Assembly: GCA_010025655.1 (NCBI GenBank)
Contig: RGSV01000027.1
Coordinates: 1 to 10,770, forward strand
Length of the DNA: 10,770 nucleotides
From: Acidimicrobiia bacterium
GTDB lineage: Bacteria; Actinomycetota; Acidimicrobiia; Acidimicrobiales; Ilumatobacteraceae
Reading direction: 5' to 3'
Shown piece after piece: positions 1-6,150 of the stretch; within the stretch, counting starts at the first letter, position 1; the number at the start of each line of letters is the position of its first letter. The translations under genes and the position numbers were made by a program. The notes under the pieces are model-generated. The model was not told where the DNA came from. It made no database searches and saw only the letters and a list, made by a program, of their open reading frames with translations.

Positions 1-461
1 CGGCGCTTCTTCTTGCGCGACGCTTCGTCAGGCCATGGCGTCTCACCGCGGGCTGCGGCCAACACGGTGCCGAGCGTGAACTGGGCGAGATGGTCGCGCA
101 TGTGCTCACCTACCGAGTGCCAGATCGCCAGCAGCACACACTGACCTTCGTGATCGCAGGCCCCGTTGCGGTGCGGCTCACCGAAATCACCGAGCGAAAT
201 CGGACCATCGGCCGCCGACAGAATTTCTGACAACAAAATCTTGTCGGGGTGTCGTGCGAGCGTGTAGCCACCCCCGACACCGCGCTTCGAATGCACGAGC
301 CCGGCACCCTTCAGCGCCAGCAAGATCTGTTCGAGATACGGCTGAGGCAGGGCAGTGCGGGTGGCGATATCACGCACGGAGATCGGGCCGGGCTCATCTG
401 CATGCAGGGCCAGCGACAACATCGCACGACACGCATAGTCGCCTCGCGTCGAAACCCGCAC
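1..461 (-). CDS. Rrf2-family transcriptional regulator (C-terminus cut by window edge)
   Basis: Winged-helix DNA-binding regulator of the Rrf2 family (IscR/NsrR/RsrR/CymR relatives). The N-terminus VRVSTRGDYACRAMLSLAL is the family opening. A helix-turn-helix follows (ISVRDIATRTALPQPYLEQ, residues 27-45), then the wing (KRGVGGGYTLAR, 59-70) and the start of the dimerisation helix. Two cysteines spaced C-x5-C (C102, C108) sit where Fe-S-binding members have their cluster loop; the usual first cysteine of the three is not evident. The visible part is 153 codons, near the full family length, and ends in a basic stretch (SRKKKR); the stop lies outside the window. I chose the GTG at 459-461 because it gives the canonical N-terminus and lies 6 nt behind a TACGAT box. 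It is divergent from the hydrolase at 497, so it may control that gene and itself (inference). Effector unknown. Confidence 0.88.
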   Translation of the reverse strand, partial: MRVSTRGDYACRAMLSLALHADEPGPISVRDIATRTALPQPYLEQILLALKGAGLVHSKRGVGGGYTLARHPDKILLSEILSAADGPISLGDFGEPHRNGACDHEGQCVLLAIWHSVGEHMRDHLAQFTLGTVLAAARGETPWPDEASRKKKR

Positions 462-473
462 GCACCCATCGTA
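462..473 (-). promoter_or_regulatory. -10 box for a leaderless Rrf2-regulator mRNA
   Basis: Read on the minus strand, TACGAT (473-468) matches the TAnnnT -10 consensus. It is followed by exactly 6 nt (GGGTGC) and then the GTG start codon. That puts the expected transcription start on the first base of the GTG, and there is no Shine-Dalgarno in between. No convincing -35 is visible. Confidence 0.5.
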
Positions 474-491
474 AGCGCGGTTGACTAGAGG
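473..491 (+). promoter_or_regulatory. Divergent control region: pseudo-palindrome, -10-like box and Shine-Dalgarno for the hydrolase gene
   Basis: AAGCGCGGTT (473-482) is an imperfect palindrome (8 of 10 bases symmetric) lying between the two start codons and touching both putative -10 boxes. It is a candidate operator for the neighbouring Rrf2 regulator, but short. TTGACT (481-486) followed by AGA resembles the -10 regions upstream of 1740 and 5484. GAGG (488-491), 5 nt before the GTG at 497, is a plausible ribosome binding site and supports that start. Confidence 0.35.
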
Positions 492-496
492 CAGCC

Positions 497-1633
497 GTGC
501 AGCAGAAGTTCACCGATCTCGCCCCGCGGTGCCCTGAGTATGCGGGCGCGTGCGTAACCAACATCGTGCCGTCGCTGCTGGGGCCGAGTGGCACCGCCGA
601 ACTGCCCGAGTTCTTTCCTGCGCTGGCCCGCAACGCGCGCCAAGTGGTGTTGCTCGTGATCGACGGTCTCGGGTGGCATCAATTGCGTGACCGAGTGGCG
701 GCACGACCGACCTTGGCTCCGACGCTGGCCGCGATGCAGGGTGGGTCGATCACCACGGTGTCACCGACGACGACGGTTACGGCACTCACCTCGATCGCCA
801 CCGGCGCCACGCCCGGCGAGCACGGGTTGGTCGGCTATCGCATCGATTTCTCTGGTCGGGTTGTGCAGATGTTGCGCTGGGGTGATGCGCAGGGTGACGC
901 GCGGCGTCGACTGCCACCACGTGACGTGCAGCCCTGTCCGCCCTTTCTTGGTGCGAGTGTGCCGGTGTTGTCGAAGGCCGAGTTTGACGGCACGGCATTC
1001 ACCGAATCGCACCTGCGCGGTTCACGCATGCACAGTTGGCGCGCGGCATCGAGCCTGGCGGTCGATGTGCAGCATCTGCTGGTGCGAGGCGAGCAGTTCG
1101 TGTACTGCTATTACGACGGCGTTGACAAGATTGCCCACGAGCGAGGTTTCGGCGAGTATTACGACGCCGAACTGGCCGCCGCCGACCGCATCGTCTCTGA
1201 CATCGCCGCCGTCTTGCCACGTGATGCGGTGTTGCTCGTCACCGCCGATCACGGGCAAGTGATGGTCGGCAAGCACACGATGTTCTTGCATGAAGAGGTG
1301 ACTCGTCACCTCAGCCATCAATCGGGCGAGGGTCGCTTCCGTTGGCTGCACGTCATGCCGGGGCGAGTCGACGATGTGGTGGCGGCGGCACGCGCCCAGC
1401 ACGCGAACGACGCGTGGGTGCTGACCCGCGATGAGCTGATCGCCGGGGGATACTTTGGCCCGCGAGTGAATGACGTGGTGCGCCGACGATTCGGCGATGT
1501 TGCCGTGCTCGCCAAGAACGATGTGAGCTTCGACGACCCGGCCGACAAGACCTACTTTGAACTGCAATGTCGCCACGGGTCACTCACGACGGCAGAGATT
1601 GACGTGCCGCTCATCGCACTGCGCAACGAATGA
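497..1633 (+). CDS. Alkaline-phosphatase superfamily phosphodiesterase / nucleotide pyrophosphatase-type hydrolase
   Basis: Metal-dependent hydrolase of the type I phosphodiesterase/nucleotide pyrophosphatase branch of the alkaline phosphatase superfamily, 378 aa. Visible motifs in order: LLVIDGLG with metal ligand D56; SPTTTVTALTS with T93 as the likely nucleophile by analogy with the PTxTFP motif of NPPs; TGATPGEHGLVGY (102-114); YYDGVDKIAH with D210 and H214; TADHG with D251 and H252; and CRHGSLTTAEIDVPL with H360 as the last metal ligand. The two-zinc set therefore appears complete. There is no signal peptide or membrane segment, so it is probably cytoplasmic; that is unlike many secreted family members. 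The start is GTG with GAGG 5 nt upstream. Substrate cannot be read from the sequence; phosphodiester, nucleotide or phospholipid-derived substrates are all possible. Confidence 0.85.
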   Translation: MQQKFTDLAPRCPEYAGACVTNIVPSLLGPSGTAELPEFFPALARNARQVVLLVIDGLGWHQLRDRVAARPTLAPTLAAMQGGSITTVSPTTTVTALTSIATGATPGEHGLVGYRIDFSGRVVQMLRWGDAQGDARRRLPPRDVQPCPPFLGASVPVLSKAEFDGTAFTESHLRGSRMHSWRAASSLAVDVQHLLVRGEQFVYCYYDGVDKIAHERGFGEYYDAELAAADRIVSDIAAVLPRDAVLLVTADHGQVMVGKHTMFLHEEVTRHLSHQSGEGRFRWLHVMPGRVDDVVAAARAQHANDAWVLTRDELIAGGYFGPRVNDVVRRRFGDVAVLAKNDVSFDDPADKTYFELQCRHGSLTTAEIDVPLIALRNE

Positions 1634-1646
1634 ACGGCGTGACCAT

Positions 1647-1691
1647 ACCCACTGCGTGAGCACCCAACGCGTCGCCACCCACCGCGTCAGC
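1647..1691. repeat. Three-copy 15-bp direct tandem repeat upstream of bpa
   Basis: Three abutting 15-mers: ACCCACTGCGTGAGC (1647-1661), ACCCAACGCGTCGCC (1662-1676) and ACCCACCGCGTCAGC (1677-1691). The consensus is roughly ACCCAcyGCGTcaGC. The array fills much of the 106-bp noncoding gap between the hydrolase stop and bpa, and ends 34 bp before the putative bpa -10 box. GCGT in one unit can pair with ACGC in the next, so small hairpins are possible, but no T-tract follows. It could be an array of activator sites or a small variable-number repeat. Confidence 0.6.
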
Positions 1692-1721
1692 AACTGTCAC
1701 ACCACGAATGTCTGGCGCGGC

Positions 1722-1730
1722 TGATAGAAC
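1722..1730 (+). promoter_or_regulatory. Putative extended -10 for bpa
   Basis: TGATAGAAC contains a TGn extension and a TAGAAC hexamer and is followed by AGA. It lies 9 nt before the ATG at 1740, which would leave a leader of only about 3 nt. No Shine-Dalgarno is seen. The box lacks the usual final T, so confidence is modest. Confidence 0.35.
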
Positions 1731-1739
1731 AGACTGCCG

Positions 1740-2204
1740 ATGAGTAACGAAACCCCCGAGCGTGGCGAACTCGTCGACGGTGTGCCCGCCGCGCCTGACC
1801 TCACCGGCAATGAGACGGTGCAAGAGCCCGCCAAGGTGATGCGCATTGGTTCGATGATCAAACAGTTGCTCGATGAAGTTCGCCAGATGCAGCTCGATGC
1901 GCCGAGCCGTGAACGCTTGGCAGAAATCTACGAGCGCTCGATCGTCGAGTTGGCCGAGGCCATCTCACCCGACCTGCGAGAAGAACTGCAGACGCTCGCC
2001 CTGCCATTCAAAGAAGGAGAAATCCCGAGCGAGGCCGAGTTGCGCGTCGCGAAGGCTCAACTCGTCGGCTGGCTCGAGGGATTGTTCCACGGCATTCAGG
2101 CCACGCTCTTTGCACAGCAATTGGCAGCGCGTCAACAACTCGAACAGATGCGGCAATTGCCCACGACAACGCCTTCCAGCGAACGGCCCGGCACCTACAT
2201 CTGA
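1740..2204 (+). CDS. bpa: Bacterial proteasome activator Bpa/PafE
   Basis: ATP-independent ring-forming activator of the actinobacterial 20S proteasome, 154 aa. The core EPAKVMRIGSMIKQLLDEVR (29-48) and the later AQLVGWLEGLFHGIQATLFA segment are nearly identical, from memory, to Mycobacterium tuberculosis PafE (Rv3780). They belong to the four-helix bundle that forms the dodecameric ring. The acidic N-terminal tail (1-28) is variable in the family. The C-terminus GTYI (151-154) occupies the place of the GQYL motif that docks into the proteasome alpha-ring and opens the gate; Gly and Tyr are kept, Gln and Leu are replaced. The ATG start fits the family length. dnaE follows 31 bp downstream on the same strand, but its own putative -10 suggests at least partly separate transcription. 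Presence of this gene implies a 20S proteasome in the organism. Confidence 0.93.
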   Translation: MSNETPERGELVDGVPAAPDLTGNETVQEPAKVMRIGSMIKQLLDEVRQMQLDAPSRERLAEIYERSIVELAEAISPDLREELQTLALPFKEGEIPSEAELRVAKAQLVGWLEGLFHGIQATLFAQQLAARQQLEQMRQLPTTTPSSERPGTYI

Positions 2205-2212
2205 CACGCCGC

Positions 2213-2221
2213 TGGTACTCT
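2213..2221 (+). promoter_or_regulatory. Putative extended -10 for dnaE
   Basis: TGGTACTCT combines a TGn extension with a TACTCT (TAnnnT) hexamer in the 31-bp gap between bpa and dnaE. The expected start would be near 2228, an 8-nt leader before the ATG at 2236. No clear -35 or Shine-Dalgarno is visible. Confidence 0.45.
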
Positions 2222-2235
2222 CGGCATTCCTGCCG

Positions 2236-5200
2236 ATGAGTTCGTCGTTCACCCACCTGCACGTTCACACGGAGTTTTCGATGCTCGATGGTGCTGCGCG
2301 CATCGACGACATCATTCAGCGGGTGCTCGACGACGGCCAGCCCGCCATCGGTATCACCGACCACGGCAACATGTACGGCGTCCTCGATTTTTATGAAGCA
2401 TGCCGTAGTGCGGGCATCAACCCGATCATCGGCACCGAGGCATACATGGCCTACGAATCGCGCTTTGAGCGACCACAGCGACGCGGACGCGTCGACGACT
2501 CGGGTGGCGACACCGAGGCGGGTCGCAAGCTCTACTACCACCTCACCTTGCTGTCGGAAAACAACACGGGATACCGCAACCTCATCAAGTTGGCGAGTCT
2601 CGCGTTCTTGGAGGGGTACTACTACCAACCACGAATGGATTGGGAACTGCTCGAGCGCCATCACGAGGGCCTCATCGCCACCACCGGGTGTCTCGGTGGG
2701 CATGTCTTGCAGGCGTTGTTGCGCAACGACTACGACGAAGCCAAGCGCACTGCTGCCCGACTGCAAGACATCTTCGGCCGCGACCATCTCTTCGTCGAAC
2801 TACAAGATCACGGCCTGGCGCAACAGAAGTCGACGATGAACGACCTCATTCGCCTGGCCCGTGAGATCAACGCCCCGCTCTTGGCGACCAACGACAGCCA
2901 CTACGTGCACCGCCACGACGCCAAGGCTCACGATGCGTTGCTCTGTGTGCAGACCGGGTGCACGATTGAGGACCCGAACCGTTTCCGCTTCGAGGGCGAA
3001 GAGCACTACATCAAGTCGGCGGCGGAAATGCGCCAATTGTTTCGCGATGTGCCCGAGTCGTGCGATAACACGTTGTGGATCGCCGAGCGCGCCAACACCC
3101 AGATCGAACTCGGCAGATACGTGTTGCCAAACTTTCCAATCCCGAGTGAATTCGCCGACGATCGCGCCTACCTCGAGCACCTCGCCAAGGCGGGTGCCGA
3201 GCAACGCTGGGGCAACCCGCTGCCGCCGGAGATCGTCGAACGGCTGGCGTATGAGCTGAAGGTGATCTGCGACATGGGGTTCGCTTCGTACTTTCTCATC
3301 GTGTGGGACCTCATTCGCCACGCTCGAGAGTCGGGCATTCGCGTCGGCCCGGGTCGTGGTTCGGCGGCGGGATGCGCGGTGGCATACGCCTTACGCATCA
3401 CTGACCTCGACCCGGTGAAGTACGACCTGCTCTTTGAGCGATTCTTGAACCCAGACCGCGTCTCGATGCCCGATATCGACATGGACTTCGACTCGCGTTA
3501 CCGCGATGAAATGATTCGATACGCCGCCGAGAAATACGGTCGCGACCGCGTTGCCCAGATCATCACCTTCGGCACGATCAAGGCGCGCAACTCGGTGCGT
3601 GATGCGGCGCGCGTGTTGGGCTTGCCCTACGCCGTAGGTGATCGGGTCGCCAAGGTGATGCCGCCAGTCGTGATGGGTCGCGACACGCCGTTGCGCTATT
3701 GCTTCGAACAGAACGAAAAGCATGTCGATGGGTTCCGTGCCGCCGCCGATCTGCGCACGATGTATGAGTCAGACCCCGCCGTGAATGCCAAGACCTACAA
3801 CCTGCTCGCAGCTGCCAACACGATTGGCGTCTTCCAGCTCGAGTCCGCGCCCATGCGAGCCCTTCTTCGCTCGCTCGTTCCACGGCGTTTCGAAGACGTT
3901 GCGGCCGTTTTGGCGCTCTATCGACCAGGTCCCATGGCCGAGAACATGCACAACGACTTCGCCGACTTTAAGAATGCCCGCAAGCCGGCGCGCTTCTTCC
4001 ACAACGATGCACGCGACGTGCTCGACGACACCTACGGGCTGATGATCTACCAAGAAAGCATCATGCGCGTAGCTCAAAAGTTCGCCGGTTACTCGCTGGC
4101 CGAAGCCGACTCGCTACGCAAGGCATGCGCGAAGAAAGATCCGAAAGCGATGGCCGAGCAACGGCCGAAATTCGTCGGTGGGTGCGCAAACAACGGCTAC
4201 GGCGAGTCACTCGGGCGCGAACTCTTCGGCATCATTGAGAAGTTCGCCGACTACGCGTTCACGAAGAGCCACGCATTCGGCTATGGCCTCATCACCTATC
4301 AAACTGCGTGGCTGAAGACGCACCACGCCGTTGCCTACTTCGCATGTCTGCTCACGTCGGTAAAGGGCAACAGTGATCGCGCTGCGTTGTATCTTGCTGA
4401 TGCGCGCGCCAACGGCATCACGGTGCGCACACCTGATATCAACGACTCTGCGGTCGACTTTGTGCCGATCGACGGCAAACGCGAAGTGAGCTTCGGTCTC
4501 TCAGGTATTCGCAATGTGGGTGAAGGTGCCGCCGAAGCGCTCGTCGCGCATCGAGCTGAGCACGGCAGGTTTACCTCGTTCTACGACTTCATCGATCGCG
4601 CGCCAGAGTCGGTGTTGAACAAGCGCGCTCTCGAATCGCTGATCAAGGCCGGAGCCTTTGATTCGCTCGGGTGCCCGCGCCGCGGTCTGCTGACCGTGTT
4701 CGAGTCGCTCGTCGATCAAGCATTGCTGCGACGCCGCGAACGCGACCAGGGAGTCATGAGTCTCTTTGGTGATACACCCGAAACTGCGACCGGATTCGAC
4801 GAGCGAGTGCCGATACCCGACCTGCATTACGAGCGCGCCGAACAGCTTCGGCTCGAGAAGGAGATGCTCGGGCTGTATGTCTCCGACCACCCGTTACGTG
4901 GGCTCGAACACGTACTTGCTCGTCGTGCGACCTGCGCCATCGTCGACGTCGTCGACCGCACCGAAGACAACATCACCCTGGCTGGCGTCATTACGGGCTG
5001 TGAACGCAAATACACCCGCAAGGGAGAAGCAATGTGCACCTTCACACTCGAAGACATGGCGGGCAGCATCGAAGTGACGGTGTTCCCGAAGACGTATCTG
5101 ACACAAGGCCATCTCGTCGTTGACGACCAGATCGTTGTCGTGCGCGGTCGATTAGATCGTCGCGATGAGGCACGCGTGATGTTGATGTCGAGCGACATTC

Positions 5201-5442
5201 AAGTAGTTGACGTTCCGAAGACCGGCACCGAATCGTTGTACATCGATCTTGCGCGCCGCAGCGTCGGTGCGAGTGAAGTCAACGAGATTCGTGACCTCTT
5301 GCGTGAGCATGCCGGTGACTCACCGGTATTCCTGAAAGTCGGCGACAGAACTGTCGCCCTCGGGCCAGACTTTGCCGTAAGTATTCCCAGCGTCATCGGG
5401 CAGTTGCGCGCCAAGTTTGGAGAAGCAGTAAGCATCGGTTGA
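2236..5442 (+). CDS. dnaE: DNA polymerase III alpha subunit, DnaE1 type, lacking an internal palm segment
   Basis: Replicative polymerase family protein, 1068 aa; mycobacterial DnaE1 is about 1184 and E. coli about 1160. The PHP domain (about 1-280) keeps all expected metal ligands of the proofreading exonuclease: H9, H11, D18, H43, E68, H102, C152, D220, H222. That argues for DnaE1, not the error-prone DnaE2. The palm has GPGRGSAAG (371-379) and PDIDMDFD (412-419) with catalytic D413 and D415. Normally a long stretch follows containing an HAxxV motif and LLKMDFLGLR with the third catalytic aspartate. Here the protein runs from DPAVNAKTY (513-521) straight to VFQLES (532-537) and RPGPM (563-567), so about 90-105 residues are missing in frame. 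Later parts look complete: fingers, DHPL segment, OB fold (about 913-990) and C-terminal domain. The clamp-binding site appears as VMSLF (840-844), atypical in lacking Gln at its first position. The start ATG at 2236 gives the canonical SSSFTHLHVHTEFSMLDG; the same frame stays open upstream through bpa by chance. Confidence 0.93.
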   Translation: MSSSFTHLHVHTEFSMLDGAARIDDIIQRVLDDGQPAIGITDHGNMYGVLDFYEACRSAGINPIIGTEAYMAYESRFERPQRRGRVDDSGGDTEAGRKLYYHLTLLSENNTGYRNLIKLASLAFLEGYYYQPRMDWELLERHHEGLIATTGCLGGHVLQALLRNDYDEAKRTAARLQDIFGRDHLFVELQDHGLAQQKSTMNDLIRLAREINAPLLATNDSHYVHRHDAKAHDALLCVQTGCTIEDPNRFRFEGEEHYIKSAAEMRQLFRDVPESCDNTLWIAERANTQIELGRYVLPNFPIPSEFADDRAYLEHLAKAGAEQRWGNPLPPEIVERLAYELKVICDMGFASYFLIVWDLIRHARESGIRVGPGRGSAAGCAVAYALRITDLDPVKYDLLFERFLNPDRVSMPDIDMDFDSRYRDEMIRYAAEKYGRDRVAQIITFGTIKARNSVRDAARVLGLPYAVGDRVAKVMPPVVMGRDTPLRYCFEQNEKHVDGFRAAADLRTMYESDPAVNAKTYNLLAAANTIGVFQLESAPMRALLRSLVPRRFEDVAAVLALYRPGPMAENMHNDFADFKNARKPARFFHNDARDVLDDTYGLMIYQESIMRVAQKFAGYSLAEADSLRKACAKKDPKAMAEQRPKFVGGCANNGYGESLGRELFGIIEKFADYAFTKSHAFGYGLITYQTAWLKTHHAVAYFACLLTSVKGNSDRAALYLADARANGITVRTPDINDSAVDFVPIDGKREVSFGLSGIRNVGEGAAEALVAHRAEHGRFTSFYDFIDRAPESVLNKRALESLIKAGAFDSLGCPRRGLLTVFESLVDQALLRRRERDQGVMSLFGDTPETATGFDERVPIPDLHYERAEQLRLEKEMLGLYVSDHPLRGLEHVLARRATCAIVDVVDRTEDNITLAGVITGCERKYTRKGEAMCTFTLEDMAGSIEVTVFPKTYLTQGHLVVDDQIVVVRGRLDRRDEARVMLMSSDIQVVDVPKTGTESLYIDLARRSVGASEVNEIRDLLREHAGDSPVFLKVGDRTVALGPDFAVSIPSVIGQLRAKFGEAVSIG
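3784..3795 (+). other. Apparent in-frame deletion junction within dnaE
   Basis: Codons for N517-A518-K519-T520. The left side (SDPAVN) matches the region before the missing palm segment and the right side (KTYNLL...TIGVFQLES) matches the region after it. No frameshift, stop or foreign sequence is visible. The expected flanks, xNA... on the left and ...DAKTY on the right, would share a few bases, compatible with a microhomology-mediated deletion or an assembly join. Confidence 0.6.
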
Positions 5443-5464
5443 CGCGCGTCTGAAACGCGTTTTT
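5442..5464 (+). terminator. Weak intrinsic terminator after dnaE
   Basis: ACGCG (5442-5446) can pair with CGCGT (5456-5460) around a 9-nt loop, and the run continues into a total of five Ts (5460-5464). The stem is short but all strong pairs except one. It begins on the last base of the dnaE stop codon and sits just before the promoter-like element of the next gene, which fits a transcription boundary. Confidence 0.45.
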
Positions 5465-5467
5465 CGC

Positions 5468-5476
5468 TGGCAGAAT
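5468..5476 (+). promoter_or_regulatory. Putative extended -10 for the 5484 gene
   Basis: TGGCAGAAT has a TGn extension and a CAGAAT hexamer, followed by AGA. The hexamer ends 7 nt before the ATG at 5484, so the transcript would be leaderless or nearly so. The GAGG at 5478-5481 is only 2 nt from the ATG, too close to act as a Shine-Dalgarno. Confidence 0.4.
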
Positions 5477-5483
5477 AGAGGCG

Positions 5484-6137
5484 ATGAAAGTCGTTACCCG
5501 CGACGCAAGCGCGCTGACTGACGCCGATCTCGACGAATTCGCATCCATGGGTGGAGCGTTCGACATCGGGGCGGTGTCGAAGGCCAAAGACCAGTGGGTG
5601 CTTGCGACGACCGCCCGTGAGGGCAACACCCTTGTGGGCTTCATGTTTCTCACCCTTGAGCGACTTGGCGGCACGCCGTGTGTCGTGATGGGTCTGCTCA
5701 GCGTCAAGCGCATCGCTAAGCGTGACGGAGTCTTGCGCGGTCTCATGACCGAGGCATTCCACCGCGCGCTGATGGCCTTCCCCGATGAAGATGTGGTCAT
5801 CGGTGCACGCTTCGTCAGCGCCGATGCGCTCGAGGCATTTGCTCCAGTTACCGACATCATCCCGCGCCCCAAGCACAATGCGGTGGGCGAGCAGCGCGCA
5901 TGGGGTCGCCGTCTCGCCCGGCGCTACGCCATCGAGCCGCAATACGACCAGGCTTCGTTCGTGGCCAAGTCGAACGCACAATCAGGCTTCATTGACTACG
6001 TGCCGGTGAAGAAAGCCAAGATCGCTGCCGACATTCTCGCCTTCTTCAAGCCGGTCAACGTCGCCAAGGGCGGTGTGCTCATCGTCCATGGCTGGACCAT
6101 GGCCGAGTCACTGGCCAAACTCGGCAAGAAGAAGTAG
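5484..6137 (+). CDS. Protein of unknown function, possible GNAT-like fold
   Basis: I do not recognise this 217-aa protein. There is no signal peptide or transmembrane segment. The central part alternates predicted strands and helices: WVLATTAR, TLVGFMFLTLERL, CVVMGLLSVKRIAKRDGVLRGLM (written here as a region, residues about 65-90), then an amphipathic helix TEAFHRALMAF and a strand VVIGARFV. That order, with LLSVKR before a helix, recalls the acetyl-CoA-binding core of GNAT acetyltransferases, but the canonical RxxGxG/A loop is not clear, so this is tentative. The C-terminal third is basic, with VKKAKIAADILAFFKPV and a KLGKKK tail. The nitroreductase gene starts 13 bp downstream with no promoter or Shine-Dalgarno, so the two are probably cotranscribed. 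Confidence 0.8.
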   Translation: MKVVTRDASALTDADLDEFASMGGAFDIGAVSKAKDQWVLATTAREGNTLVGFMFLTLERLGGTPCVVMGLLSVKRIAKRDGVLRGLMTEAFHRALMAFPDEDVVIGARFVSADALEAFAPVTDIIPRPKHNAVGEQRAWGRRLARRYAIEPQYDQASFVAKSNAQSGFIDYVPVKKAKIAADILAFFKPVNVAKGGVLIVHGWTMAESLAKLGKKK

Positions 6138-6150
6138 CGCGGCCGTCGCC

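Noticed and set aside
1873..2235. In-frame upstream extension of dnaE through most of bpa (about 121 codons)
   Set aside because: It overlaps bpa in another frame, shows no DnaE-like sequence, and the canonical DnaE N-terminus begins at the ATG at 2236. The open frame is an effect of high GC content.
1734..2241. Identical 12-mer CTGCCGATGAGT over the start codons of both bpa (1734) and dnaE (2230)
   Set aside because: A few matching 12-mers are expected by chance in about 10.8 kb, and the shared part does not extend further; possibly a translation-start preference, but not evidence of duplication.
2008..2787. Minus-strand open frames of about 260 codons opposite bpa/dnaE, and 5199-5981 opposite dnaE and the 5484 gene
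   Set aside because: Both span two well-supported genes on the other strand and carry no domain signals.
6073..6150. Earlier in-frame ATG for the nitroreductase at 6073
   Set aside because: It would overlap the upstream gene by 65 nt and adds a Ser/Ala/Arg-rich stretch that is not part of the family; the GTG at 6151 sits right before the conserved domain.
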